Below are positions 27,436 to 36,552 of a stretch of 64,000 nucleotides of DNA, in pieces. Source of the stretch: an uncultured Cytophagales bacterium (GTDB lineage: Bacteria > Bacteroidota > Bacteroidia > Cytophagales > Thermonemataceae); contig CALLAC010000010.1 in NCBI GenBank assembly GCA_938002655.1, positions 62,001 through 126,000 on the forward strand, read 5' to 3'. Position 1 is the stretch's first letter. Every line of letters starts with the position of its first letter. Under the pieces are notes generated by a model. It was not told the origin of the DNA and searched no databases. It saw nothing but the letters and a program-made list of their open reading frames with translations. The position numbers and the translations under genes were made by a program.

Positions 27436-29139
27436 TTATGAGCTTGTGCCTGTTTTGCCTTGTGCTTCTAATTGGGCTTTGAGTTCATCTTTCAGTACTT
27501 TACGCAAAATCTTGCCTACATTGGATTTGGGCAACTCTTTGCGAAACTCAATATCACGAGGCTGTTTATAGCCTGTTAGGTTTTCTTCGCAATATTTACG
27601 CAACTCTTGCTCTGTGAGGCTTTCATCTTTTTTTACTACATAAATTTTAACTCTTTCTGTGGCTTTGGCATCGGGCACACCGATAGCGGCAACTTCTAAG
27701 ACTTTGGGGTGCCCTGCAACTACATCTTCTACTTCATTTGGATAGACATTGAAGCCTGAAACCAAAATCATATCTTTCTTTCTGTCTACAATTTTGAAAA
27801 ATCCATCGGGTTGCATGACCCCAATGTCTCCTGTTTTGAACCAACCGTCTTCTGTAAAAACTTTGGCAGTTTCATCAGGGCGATTCCAGTAGCCCAACAT
27901 CACATTAGGACCTTTGGCACAAATTTCACCTGCTTCCCCCAAAGGCACCTCTCTGCCATCTTCATCAATCAATTTCAAATCAACGTTGGGCAAAGGGATA
28001 CCAATGGTTCCAATTTGCTCGGTACCATCGATAGGGTTGCAAGTAAGTACAGGCGAAGTTTCGCTCAATCCGTAGCCTTCGGCTACTGCAATGCCTGTGA
28101 GTTGTTTCCATTTTTCGGCAACGGGCTTTTGCATAGCCATACCGCCTGCTACAATAGTTTTTACTCCACTCCAATTGATTTTTTTGAAATCGGGGTGGTT
28201 CATCATACCGATAAAAAGCGTATTGAGCCCTGTCATCACGGTAAAGCGATTTTTGATAAGCTCGCCTAAAAAGCTTTGCATATCACGAGGATTGGGAATA
28301 AGAATATTTTTTGCTCCGATGGCTATCATTGAAAAGCAGTTTACCGTAAGAGCAAAAACATGATATAAAGGCAACGGAGTAACAATAACTTCCTGTCGCT
28401 CTACCAATTTAGGAGCCATCCACGCCTTGATTTGCATCATATTGGCTATAATATTACGATGCGTAAGCATCGCTCCTTTGGAAACACCCGTAGTACCACC
28501 TGTATACTGCAAAAAGGCTATATCTTGGGAAGTAATTTCAGGAGATTTGTAGGGGTTTTTCGCTCCCAAAGCCAATGCTTTGTTGAAAGCAATTGCATTG
28601 GGGATATTAAAAGGAGGCACCATTTTTTTCTTGTACTTCACTACATAATTTACGATTTTCCCTTTCAGAAAGCCCAACATATCCCCTATTTCTGTAACAA
28701 TAACATGCTTGATGTTTGTATGAGGAAGTGCTTTTTCTAAATTGCTTGCAAAATTGGCAAGTATGATGGTTGCTTTTACATCAGCATCTTTGTACTGATG
28801 TTCCATTTCACGCACTGTATACTGCGGATTGACATTCACTGCGGTACAGCCTGCTCGCAAAACACCAAACAAAGCCACAGGATACTGCAAAATATTAGGC
28901 ATTTGCAAGCCGACTTTATCGCCTTTCTGCAAGCCCAAACTTTGTAAAAAAGCCGCAAAATCACGAGATTTTTTATCTACTTCCCGATAAGTAAGTACTT
29001 TATCCATGAATTGATAGGCAGGCAAGTCTGCAAATTTTTGGAAATGCTCTTCTAAAAAAGCTACAAGCGAAGGATAAGCATCAGGATTGATTTCTTTGGG
29101 TACTTTTGGAGGATAACTCTTGAACCATACTTTTTCCAT
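27436..29139 (-). CDS. fadD: Long-chain fatty acid-CoA ligase (FadD type)
   Basis: 567 residues. It activates free fatty acids with ATP and CoA through an acyl-AMP intermediate. The P-loop 'LQYTGGTTGVSKGAML' is near residue 213, 'GYGLSETSPVLTCNP' near 355, the ATP-binding 'GWFKTGDIGVMQPDGFFKIVDRKKDMILVSG' region near 430-460, and the catalytic Lys in 'KSNVGKILRK' near the C-terminus. The N-terminal 'YPSLVAFLEEHFQKFADLPAYQFMDKVLTYRE' pattern is that of E. coli FadD. It is a peripheral inner-membrane enzyme feeding beta-oxidation or lipid synthesis. It is monocistronic. Confidence 0.94.
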   Translation of the reverse strand: MEKVWFKSYPPKVPKEINPDAYPSLVAFLEEHFQKFADLPAYQFMDKVLTYREVDKKSRDFAAFLQSLGLQKGDKVGLQMPNILQYPVALFGVLRAGCTAVNVNPQYTVREMEHQYKDADVKATIILANFASNLEKALPHTNIKHVIVTEIGDMLGFLKGKIVNYVVKYKKKMVPPFNIPNAIAFNKALALGAKNPYKSPEITSQDIAFLQYTGGTTGVSKGAMLTHRNIIANMMQIKAWMAPKLVERQEVIVTPLPLYHVFALTVNCFSMIAIGAKNILIPNPRDMQSFLGELIKNRFTVMTGLNTLFIGMMNHPDFKKINWSGVKTIVAGGMAMQKPVAEKWKQLTGIAVAEGYGLSETSPVLTCNPIDGTEQIGTIGIPLPNVDLKLIDEDGREVPLGEAGEICAKGPNVMLGYWNRPDETAKVFTEDGWFKTGDIGVMQPDGFFKIVDRKKDMILVSGFNVYPNEVEDVVAGHPKVLEVAAIGVPDAKATERVKIYVVKKDESLTEQELRKYCEENLTGYKQPRDIEFRKELPKSNVGKILRKVLKDELKAQLEAQGKTGTSS

Positions 29140-29447
29140 AAGTTTACTAATTTAGGTTTAATAAGCAAATTTGTTATTTTTAAGGCATCAAATTGTTGAG
29201 CTTTAACCCACAAGCAAAGTTTTTAATTTTCAGAAAAGAGCATTTCGATTGGGCAAACTTCTTGCCGCTCAAGCATTTTTTCTTTTTCTTTTCTGCTTTT
29301 TAGCGATTTCTTTTCATGTTTACAATCTTATTTTACTTTTGTTTTCAGAATGATTGGTAGCGAAAAGTAAAAAAATTTTGTTACACTTCAAGTCAAATGT
29401 AAGAAAAATTTTATGCTTGTAGGCGTTAAAAAATGATTTACAGATTT
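29140..29447. other. 308-bp intergenic region between fadD and the helicase gene
   Basis: AT-rich, non-coding on both strands. I see no clear hairpin terminator or tRNA. A TACTTTTG string at 29334-29341 resembles a -7 element on the + strand but lacks a TTG at the right distance and faces no rightward gene. The promoter of fadD must lie near 29150-29200, but no strong match is visible. Confidence 0.6.
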
Positions 29448-31682
29448 TTATCCATGAACTTTCAATTTAGCAAAGCTCAGTAATAAAGTTTTTTCACCGA
29501 AATCATCAAATTGTATACGTGCTTTGCGTTCTTTATCTTCGCCCTGTATTTCTAAAACCAATCCAAAACCAAATTTCAAATGCTCTACACGCATACCTGG
29601 GGCAAGATAAGTGGTATCGCTGGGTTTGAAGTCGGGTGAGGGTTTGTAAGTAGTTTTTTGGGTTTGAGCCGTAGTAGCCTGCAAAGAGTTCAGGAAGTTT
29701 TTCACTGCCACTCTATCGCTTGAAGGCAGAATTGTTTTTTTCTGTTTGATACAACGGGGGTCAATTTCATCAAGAAAGCGGCTGGGTTCGCAGTCTTTAA
29801 TTCTGCCAAAACGATAGCGAGAAGTCGCATACGTAAGGGTTAGCTTTTCTTCTGCCCTGGTAATAGCCACATAAAACAGCCTTCTTTCCTCCTCTAGTTC
29901 AGCTCTACTACCAATCATCATTTGCGAAGGGAACAAGTCTTCTTCCATTCCTACTACAAAAACGTGCTTAAATTCCAATCCTTTTGCCGAATGGATAGTC
30001 ATTAGTGTTATGGCATCTTTGTTATCTTCTTCACTTTCAGGTTCATCGGCATTAGTTAGCAAAGAGATTTCCTGCAAGAATGCTCCCAAACTTTTATCAG
30101 TGTTTTCAGGGTTATCTACGAATTCTTTGATACCATTCAAAAGTTCTTGCACGTTTTCGTAGCGGGCAAGCCCTTCAATGGATTTATCTTCATACAATTC
30201 TTTGAGTAAGCCTGAGTTTTTGGCGATTTCCATTGCGGCATCATAAGCATTTTTTTGCTCAATAGCCATTTTAAAACTCTTGATAAGTGTAGCAAAAGTA
30301 TCCAGAGCCAAAGCCACCCTTCCACCAATATACTTAAAGGCGTTGCAGAGTACATCCCAAATAGAAACTTTGTATTCGTTGGCTACTACTACGATTCGGG
30401 CAATCGTGGCATCACCCACTCCTCTTTTAGGCAGATTGATAATTCGGCGAAAAGCCTCTTCATCATTTTGGTTCAGGGCAAAACGGAAATAAGCGACCAA
30501 ATCTTTAATTTCTTTTCGTTGGTAAAAAGAAAGCCCTCCTACAACCTTGTAGCGAAGGTTGAGCTTACGAAGAGCTTCTTCAAATGTTCGGGATTGGGCG
30601 TTGGTTCGGTAAAGAATAGCGAAATCGCTATTTTTGCGTTTCTTTTGCATTTTTTCTTCAAAGATACTTTGAGCTACCATACGAGCTTCTTCGGCATCGG
30701 AAGCGGCTTTGAGCAGTTCTATGGCTTCGCCTTCGGCGTTGGCAGTCCATACATTTTTTTTGAGTTGGGCTTGATTTTTGGCAATAACAGAATTTGCGGC
30801 TTGTACAATAGTTTTGGTAGAACGATAGTTCTGCTCTAAGCGAATAGCTTTGAGATTAGGATAATCTCTTTCAAAATTCAAAATATTTTGAATATCTGCT
30901 CCGCGGAAAGCATAAATGCTTTGGGCGTCGTCTCCTACTACGGCAATATTCTGATGAACAGCCGCCAATTTGCGTGTAATAAGATATTGGGAAACATTGG
31001 TATCTTGAAACTCATCTACCATTACATAGCGAAACTTATGCTGATACTTGTTCAGCACGTCCAGATGATCGCGAAAGAGCACATTGGTATTGAAGAGCAA
31101 ATCGTCAAAATCCATTGCATTAGCCTTAAAGAGCCTTTCTTGATAAATTTGATAAATTTTTCCGATTTCAGGTCTTTGATAGCTTTCATCATCCGCTCGG
31201 TAGATAGGGTTGGTATTGTATTCACGATACGAAATCAGTCTGTTTTTTGCTCCCGAAATACGAGAAAATACAACAGCTGGCTTGTAGAGCTTATCATCAA
31301 GATTTAGTTCTTTAACAATGTTTTTGATAAGATTTTTAGAGTCTTCGGTGTCATAAATACTAAAATCGCGTGTATAGCCTAATCTATGCCCATCTATGCG
31401 TAAAATTTTGGCAAAAATTGAGTGAAAAGTTCCCATCCAAATATTTTTGGCTTCGTGCCCTACCACTTTTGCAATACGTTCTCGCATTTCGTTGGCGGCT
31501 TTGTTGGTAAAAGTGAGTGCTAAAATTTGGTAAGGATCTACTCCGTGGTAAATCAGATGAGCGATTCGGTAGGTAAGCACTCTGGTTTTACCCGAGCCTG
31601 CTCCCGCAATAATCATCAAGGGACCTTCGGTATGAATAACTGCTTGACGCTGAGGCTCGTTTAATCCTTCAAGGTATTCCAT
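29448..31682 (-). CDS. pcrA: UvrD/PcrA-family ATP-dependent 3'-5' DNA helicase
   Basis: 744 residues, the size of PcrA/UvrD. Superfamily 1A motifs in order: Q-motif/'LNEPQRQAV' at 7-15, Walker A 'AGAGSGKT' at 26-33, 'VDEFQDTN' (motif II), 'VGDDAQSIYAFRGA' (III), 'LEQNYRSTKTI' (IV), 'LMTIHSAKGLEFKHVFVVG' (V) and 'EEERRLFYVAITRAEEKL' (VI). The C-terminal 'GMRVEHLKFGFGLVLEIQG' block is the Tudor-like segment of PcrA that contacts RNA polymerase. It acts in nucleotide excision repair and replication-conflict removal. The first 28 codons of the longest frame (to 31766) overlap the promoter region, so ATG 31682 is preferred. Confidence 0.94.
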   Translation of the reverse strand: MEYLEGLNEPQRQAVIHTEGPLMIIAGAGSGKTRVLTYRIAHLIYHGVDPYQILALTFTNKAANEMRERIAKVVGHEAKNIWMGTFHSIFAKILRIDGHRLGYTRDFSIYDTEDSKNLIKNIVKELNLDDKLYKPAVVFSRISGAKNRLISYREYNTNPIYRADDESYQRPEIGKIYQIYQERLFKANAMDFDDLLFNTNVLFRDHLDVLNKYQHKFRYVMVDEFQDTNVSQYLITRKLAAVHQNIAVVGDDAQSIYAFRGADIQNILNFERDYPNLKAIRLEQNYRSTKTIVQAANSVIAKNQAQLKKNVWTANAEGEAIELLKAASDAEEARMVAQSIFEEKMQKKRKNSDFAILYRTNAQSRTFEEALRKLNLRYKVVGGLSFYQRKEIKDLVAYFRFALNQNDEEAFRRIINLPKRGVGDATIARIVVVANEYKVSIWDVLCNAFKYIGGRVALALDTFATLIKSFKMAIEQKNAYDAAMEIAKNSGLLKELYEDKSIEGLARYENVQELLNGIKEFVDNPENTDKSLGAFLQEISLLTNADEPESEEDNKDAITLMTIHSAKGLEFKHVFVVGMEEDLFPSQMMIGSRAELEEERRLFYVAITRAEEKLTLTYATSRYRFGRIKDCEPSRFLDEIDPRCIKQKKTILPSSDRVAVKNFLNSLQATTAQTQKTTYKPSPDFKPSDTTYLAPGMRVEHLKFGFGLVLEIQGEDKERKARIQFDDFGEKTLLLSFAKLKVHG

Positions 31683-31750
31683 TTTCGCTAAAATTTTCTG
31701 CAATTTACACAGATTTACTATCTCTTGCAAAAGAAGTTTACTGTTAAGCA

Positions 31751-31781
31751 TTTGCACAAAAAACAAATATAGCTAATTTTG
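31751..31781 (+). promoter_or_regulatory. Promoter of the SurA-like lipoprotein gene
   Basis: TTTG at 31751-31754, a 19-nt spacer, then TAATTTTG at 31774-31781. This sets the start site near 31788 and excludes the upstream in-frame codon at 31779, supporting ATG 31821. Confidence 0.55.
31764..31771 (-). promoter_or_regulatory. Likely -7 element of the helicase gene, back-to-back with the divergent promoter
   Basis: On the minus strand TATATTTG (31771-31764) fits the -7 consensus. No TTG is found 20 nt further upstream, so the assignment is partial. It would give a leader of about 75 nt before ATG 31682. It lies only 2 bp from the -7 element of the divergent gene. Confidence 0.4.
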
Positions 31782-31820
31782 AAGCTCTTTGTTAATTGCA
31801 AAATACAAAACATTCTTAAA

Positions 31821-32681
31821 ATGAACTATTGGTTGAATATTTGTTGCTTGAATGTGTGTCTTCTTTTACTATTAGCATGCAACGAAAAAAAAGAAACTCA
31901 AAAAGGGAAAAAACTTGCCCAAGTGGGCAATCAGGAACTATTTTTTACAGAAGTAAAATCTGCAATGCCCGATAAAATGCCTCCCCAAGATAGCACTGAA
32001 TTTGTAGAAAGGTATATCGATAACTGGATTCGCAGGCAATTGCTTTACCAAAAAGCCGAGAAAGAAGTAAAAATAAACGAACAAGAACTACAAAAACGTT
32101 TGGATGAATATCGCTTTGCACTGCTCACTTACGAATTTGAAAAACAATATGTAGCCAAAAAATTTTCCGATACTATTACCGAACAAGAAATCAAAGATTT
32201 TTACGAAAAAAATAAACAAGAATTTGAACTTCGACAAAACATCGTGAAAGCCATTTTTATCAAGACAACCAAAAATGAGAAAGACAATGAGAAAATCAAA
32301 AAGCTAATGCTTTCCGAAAAAAACGAAGACAGAGACGAGCTTGTGCAATTTTGCAACCAAAAAGCTGTTTCTTACTACCTGCAAGATACGCTTTGGGTAG
32401 ATTTTGATGAGCTCACTAAATTTACCCCTTTTGAAAACATTCCCAACAAAGTGAATTTTTTGAAAAATAATAAAATTTCACAAATGCAAGATGACGAATT
32501 TTTTTACCTTTTGGCTATCAAAGATTACAAAATTTCTGAACAAATTTCTCCTTTGGAGTTTGTACGCGACCGCATCAAAAGTATGATTCTCAACCAAAGA
32601 AAAACTCTACTTATCAAGCAATTGGAAGATGAATTGTATAAAGAAGCTCAAAAAAATAAGTCATTTCAAATTTTCAGATAA
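31821..32681 (+). CDS. SurA-N-like periplasmic lipoprotein without a rotamase domain
   Basis: 286 residues. A lipoprotein signal ends in 'LLLLLAC' with lipid-attachment C20. The mature part is highly charged and helical. 'VGNQELFFTEVKSAMPDKMPPQDSTEFVERYIDNWIRRQLLYQKA' region resembles the N-terminal chaperone segment of SurA/PpiC-type proteins, and 'ITEQEIKDFYEKNKQEFELRQNIVKAIFI' matches the strand that normally enters a parvulin domain. The parvulin hallmarks (SKHIL..., FGxHI) are missing, so it is likely a chaperone-only relative. An outer-membrane protein assembly role is inferred. It has its own promoter, divergent from the helicase gene. Confidence 0.75.
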   Translation: MNYWLNICCLNVCLLLLLACNEKKETQKGKKLAQVGNQELFFTEVKSAMPDKMPPQDSTEFVERYIDNWIRRQLLYQKAEKEVKINEQELQKRLDEYRFALLTYEFEKQYVAKKFSDTITEQEIKDFYEKNKQEFELRQNIVKAIFIKTTKNEKDNEKIKKLMLSEKNEDRDELVQFCNQKAVSYYLQDTLWVDFDELTKFTPFENIPNKVNFLKNNKISQMQDDEFFYLLAIKDYKISEQISPLEFVRDRIKSMILNQRKTLLIKQLEDELYKEAQKNKSFQIFR

Positions 32682-32739
32682 AATGCCTTGCTACGCTTGT
32701 GTATTTTTATTGAAGTTGATTAAATGTAAATCAGTTTGA

Positions 32740-32769
32740 GGGTTCATTTCGGCTACGCTCAATGAACCC
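32740..32769. repeat. Short palindromic hairpin downstream of the lipoprotein gene
   Basis: GGGTTCATT (32740-32748) and AATGAACCC (32761-32769) form a perfect 9-bp stem with a 12-nt loop, TCGGCTACGCTC. No T-run follows on either strand. It is more GC-rich than its surroundings and lies between two convergent genes. It could be a REP-like element or a factor-independent 3' stem. Confidence 0.5.
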
Positions 32770-32806
32770 CGAACCTTGTTTGAAATTACATTATTTTTCT
32801 ACCATT

Positions 32807-35416
32807 TCATTTTTTAAGCAACCATTTGTAAGTTTCCATCACCAGAACAATCAAGGAAGCAAGCCCTAATAAATAAACCCACTCTTCAAAGCCAATCGGG
32901 TGAATTTGGAGCATATTTGCCAAAAAAGGAATGTGCATTGCTGCAATATGCAAGCCTTGTGCTACTACAATGCCAATAATTAACAACCAGTTGTTGCTGA
33001 AAGGTATTTTAAAGATAGATTTGCGTTCCGAACGGCAGTTGAGGGCGTGAAAATTCTGTAAAAGTACCATTAGTAGTACTACTGCATTCCGAGCATCATA
33101 TTCGCTGTATTTCCATTCTTTGAGCATCAAGTACCAAAGCCCAAAAGTAAGCGAGGCAATCACCAAAGCCGAAATAAATACTTGCTGTAACATTTTCCTG
33201 TTGAATACACTTTCTTTGGGATTGCGTGGAGGCATACTCATTACTTCTTTTTCGCCTTTTTCAAATGCTAGTGCTACATCTTGGATACCATTAGTTACAA
33301 GGTTGAGCCACAACAATTGTACCGCCAATAAGGGAATAGGCAAGCCTACAAGCAAAGCCAGCATAATCATCACTACTTCGGCAAGCCCTGTGGAAATAAG
33401 TAAATAGATGATTTTGCGTAAATTGTCGTAGGCATAACGCCCCTCCTCTACTCCTGCGGCAATAGAGGAAAAGTTATTATCGGTTACAATAATAGAAGCG
33501 GCTTCTTTGGCAACATCCGTACCATAGCCCATTGCTACGCCAATATGAGCGGCTTTGAGAGCAGGAGCATCATTCACACCATCGCCTGTTACGGCTACGA
33601 AATTTCCTTTTTCTTGCAAGGCTTTTACAATTTGCATTTTTTGCTCAGGCGAAACGCGAGCAAAAACGGTTTTTTCTTGCAAGACATTCGCCATTTCTTG
33701 CTCATTCATAATGGCTAAGGCTTTTCCTGTAATTACCTGCTCTTTGTGCGTAGCAATATTTAATTCTTTGGCAATGGCAAGGGCAGTAGCGGGGTGGTCG
33801 CCGGTTATCATAGCTACTTTGATGCCTGCTCGGTGGCAATCGTCAATAGCGATTTTAGCTTCGGGCTTGATAGGGTCTATCAGAGCTACCAAGCCCAAAA
33901 TTTCTAAATTTTTCGGAATTTCTTTCAGGTTAATTTCTGCTACTTCGGCAAAACCCACGCCAATCACTCGGAAGCCATTTTCGGCAAGTTCTTCGGCTTT
34001 ATCCAAAAAATAGTTCTTTTCCTCTGATTGGCTATTTTCTACGATTACTTCTACGGCTCCTTTTACAACAACATATTTTTTGCTATTTTTTTCGTAATAA
34101 GTCGCCGCATATTTATTGGCAGATTCAAAAGGGATTTGACCAAGTACTTTTATATTTTCCTGAATGATTTCGGGGCTTTTGCCTATTTTGTAGCTCAAAG
34201 CCAGAAGTGCCACATCTATGGCATCGCCTTGATGTTGCCAACCTGCTGAGGTTTTCCGCAATACAGCCTCGTTGCATATCGTAACGGCTTCTACAAATTG
34301 CTCTACTTGCTCCCAATTGTCCAAAGAAGTTTCTATCTGCCCTTCGCCGTTATAGCCTTCGCCTGTAATATGAGCTGTTTGCTTGTTAGCAAGAATAATT
34401 TGTTTGGCTGTTTGTTGGTCTACGGTGAGCGTGCCTGTTTTGTCGGAAGCAATATACGTACAACTTCCCAAGCCCTCTACCGCTGAAAGTTTGCGAACAA
34501 TCACGTTTCTTTTTGCCATACGCGAGGTAGCAATAGATAAAGCCACCGTCATAGCGATAGGCAAGCCTTCGGGAATAGCCGAAACAGCCATTGCTACGGC
34601 TACAAAAAATATTTCGGCAGGGGCAATACCCTGTTTCCAACCAATAAATACCACAAGCATCGCCGCTACCAAAACCGCTACGCTGATTTTCTTGGAAAAC
34701 TTTTCCATTCGCTCTACCAAAGGAGCTTTCTGTGAGCCTACCTCACTGATGGAGCCAGCAATTTTACCGATTTCAGTTTCTAATGCCGTAGCCACTACTA
34801 CGCCCACACCCCTGCCGCTCATTACGGTAGTACCTGCATACGCCATATTGAGCCTGTCGCCAATGGTTATATTGTCTTGTGAAATAGCTTCGGTATGTTT
34901 GGTAATGGGTAAAGACTCTCCGGTAAGCAATGCTTCTTCTACACTCAAATTATGTGTTTGGAGCAAACGCAAATCCGCAGGAATTTTCATTCCTGACTCT
35001 AACAGCACAATATCCCCTTTTACGAGCAATTCAGCATCTATCAGTTCTTTTTTGCCGTCTCTCAATACACTGGCTTGTGTTTTCATTAAATTTTGTAGAG
35101 CCGAAGCATTGCTCTCGGCTTTCCACTCTTGGTATGTACCAATACCCGCATTGAGCAAGATAATTGCAAAGATAAAAACGGAATCTTCGTATTCTTTGAT
35201 AACAATAGACAAAACCCCTGCTGCTAAAAGCACATAAATCAGCGGGCTGGTAAATTGATGCAATACAATTTGCCAAAAAGTTATTTTTTGGGCGTGTGGC
35301 AGTTCATTTTTGCCATCTCGGGCTAATCGTTCTTTTGCTTCTTGGCTACTAAGCCCCTCGGGCGAGCTATGTACCTGTGCGAGTACTTCGGAAATAGATT
35401 TCTGGTACCAATGCAT
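32807..35416 (-). CDS. Calcium-type P2A/P2B cation-transporting P-type ATPase
   Basis: 869 residues. An N-terminal cation-ATPase domain ('SISEVLAQVHSSPEGLSSQEAKERL') leads into about ten membrane helices. The actuator 'LLTGESLPITK' is near 170, the phosphorylation site 'ASDKTGTLT' near 325, and the hinge 'VTGDGVNDAPALKAAHIGVAMG' near 625-646. The transmembrane 4 motif 'VSAIPEGLPIAMTVAL' is PEGL, as in Ca2+ pumps. 'LLWLNLVTNGIQDVALAFE' in helix 6 retains the Asn and Asp of that site. It should export Ca2+ or a related divalent ion across the inner membrane. ATG 35416 precedes the conserved region; the 42-residue in-frame extension (to 35542) looks non-coding. Confidence 0.9.
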   Translation of the reverse strand: MHWYQKSISEVLAQVHSSPEGLSSQEAKERLARDGKNELPHAQKITFWQIVLHQFTSPLIYVLLAAGVLSIVIKEYEDSVFIFAIILLNAGIGTYQEWKAESNASALQNLMKTQASVLRDGKKELIDAELLVKGDIVLLESGMKIPADLRLLQTHNLSVEEALLTGESLPITKHTEAISQDNITIGDRLNMAYAGTTVMSGRGVGVVVATALETEIGKIAGSISEVGSQKAPLVERMEKFSKKISVAVLVAAMLVVFIGWKQGIAPAEIFFVAVAMAVSAIPEGLPIAMTVALSIATSRMAKRNVIVRKLSAVEGLGSCTYIASDKTGTLTVDQQTAKQIILANKQTAHITGEGYNGEGQIETSLDNWEQVEQFVEAVTICNEAVLRKTSAGWQHQGDAIDVALLALSYKIGKSPEIIQENIKVLGQIPFESANKYAATYYEKNSKKYVVVKGAVEVIVENSQSEEKNYFLDKAEELAENGFRVIGVGFAEVAEINLKEIPKNLEILGLVALIDPIKPEAKIAIDDCHRAGIKVAMITGDHPATALAIAKELNIATHKEQVITGKALAIMNEQEMANVLQEKTVFARVSPEQKMQIVKALQEKGNFVAVTGDGVNDAPALKAAHIGVAMGYGTDVAKEAASIIVTDNNFSSIAAGVEEGRYAYDNLRKIIYLLISTGLAEVVMIMLALLVGLPIPLLAVQLLWLNLVTNGIQDVALAFEKGEKEVMSMPPRNPKESVFNRKMLQQVFISALVIASLTFGLWYLMLKEWKYSEYDARNAVVLLMVLLQNFHALNCRSERKSIFKIPFSNNWLLIIGIVVAQGLHIAAMHIPFLANMLQIHPIGFEEWVYLLGLASLIVLVMETYKWLLKK

Positions 35417-35739
35417 ATTTTCTTCTTTGATAGCGGTTGTGTTTTTTTCCAAAAATAATAGCAGAATTATCATCAACCAATGATTATTGTCATTGAATTT
35501 ATTAGTATTTTTTATAGGTAGCGATTCTGAAAAGACATTCAAATTTCTCCAATCAGACAGCTGAAACGATGCTATTATTGTTCTTTAAATACTTACAAGA
35601 CAGCTCTCGCCATTTTTTTAGTGATAAAATTTTTTTAATTTTGTTCAATTGCATAGCTTTGATATCCACTAAAATCAAGTTTTGATAAACATATCGTCAG
35701 CCGACTTCATTTTTTAGAAATCATCAATTTTTTTGTATT
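35417..35739. other. 323-bp intergenic region between divergent ATPase and NRDE genes
   Basis: AT-rich control region. TAATTTTG at 35636-35643 is a -7-like string on the + strand without a TTG at the expected place. No terminator is needed because the flanking genes diverge. I see nothing else supportable. Confidence 0.5.
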
Positions 35740-36510
35740 ATGTGTTTGCTGATTTTTGCTCTGAACTATCATCCTGACTACAAGTTGGTTTTGCTTGCCA
35801 ATCGTGATGAGTTTTATGCTCGTCCTACGGCAAAAGCCTACCAATGGGATTGTACAAATAAAGTAATTGCAGGCAAAGATTTGCAAGCAGGAGGTACTTG
35901 GCTGGGTATTGATAAAAAAGGGCGTTTTTCGGCTATTACCAACTACCGAGACCCCAAAAACATTAAGCCCCATGCCCCTAGTCGTGGTGAACTTGTACAA
36001 AACTATTTGCTTTCGCAAATAGACCCACTCAAATATATGTTTCAAGTGCAACTCAAAGCTCAAAGTTTTAATGGATTCAATTTGCTGGCAGGTAACCGAG
36101 AAGATATTTTTTACTATTCGAACTATGCCAAAAGTATTCAGAAAATCGGTAATGGCATACACGGCTTGAGCAACCACTTGCTCAATACATACTGGTACAA
36201 AGTAAGTTTGGGCAAAGAAAAATTAGAAAACTACCTCAACCAAAATGAAAGACTAAACATTGATGATTTGCTTGGAATTTTAGAAGATGAAAGCCTGCCC
36301 GCAGAAGAACATTTCATACAGCAAACAGGTTTACCTTTGGAACAAGAAAAAATGCTCGCTCCAATATTTATTCGTAGCGAGCACTATGGTACTTGTTCGT
36401 CTACTTTAATTCTGTGGGATATCAACGACAAAATTACTTTCATAGAAAAAAGCTATCTCTATGGGAAACCCGATGGCATTCAAAAATTTTCATTTGTAGT
36501 AGAAGTTTGA
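35740..36510 (+). CDS. NRDE (TANGO2/DUF833) family protein
   Basis: 256 residues. It begins with the family's invariant 'MCLLIFALNYHPDYKLVLLANRDEFYARPT': Cys2 could become the N-terminal nucleophile if Met1 is removed, and NRDE is the naming tetrapeptide. 'GKDLQAGGTWLGIDKKGRFSAITNYRDP' follows, another hallmark. The fold is related to Ntn hydrolases. Eukaryotic TANGO2 is linked to heme or lipid homeostasis, but no bacterial reaction is established. It is followed 42 nt later by the fusion nuclease gene on the same strand. Confidence 0.88.
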   Translation: MCLLIFALNYHPDYKLVLLANRDEFYARPTAKAYQWDCTNKVIAGKDLQAGGTWLGIDKKGRFSAITNYRDPKNIKPHAPSRGELVQNYLLSQIDPLKYMFQVQLKAQSFNGFNLLAGNREDIFYYSNYAKSIQKIGNGIHGLSNHLLNTYWYKVSLGKEKLENYLNQNERLNIDDLLGILEDESLPAEEHFIQQTGLPLEQEKMLAPIFIRSEHYGTCSSTLILWDINDKITFIEKSYLYGKPDGIQKFSFVVEV

Positions 36511-36552
36511 AAATAAATTTTTGATTTCTATTATTTTGAACCAAAGCCTTGC

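Noticed and set aside
29140..29447. Possible small RNA in the gap between fadD and pcrA
   Set aside because: No promoter-terminator pair and no stable stem visible by eye.
34383..35237. 284-codon + strand frame opposite the P-type ATPase gene
   Set aside because: Long but antisense to intact ATPase motifs; Ser/Thr/Ile-rich composition is typical of a reverse-complement shadow.
35707..36177. 156-codon minus-strand frame over the NRDE gene
   Set aside because: Antisense to a clearly conserved coding sequence; no domain pattern of its own.
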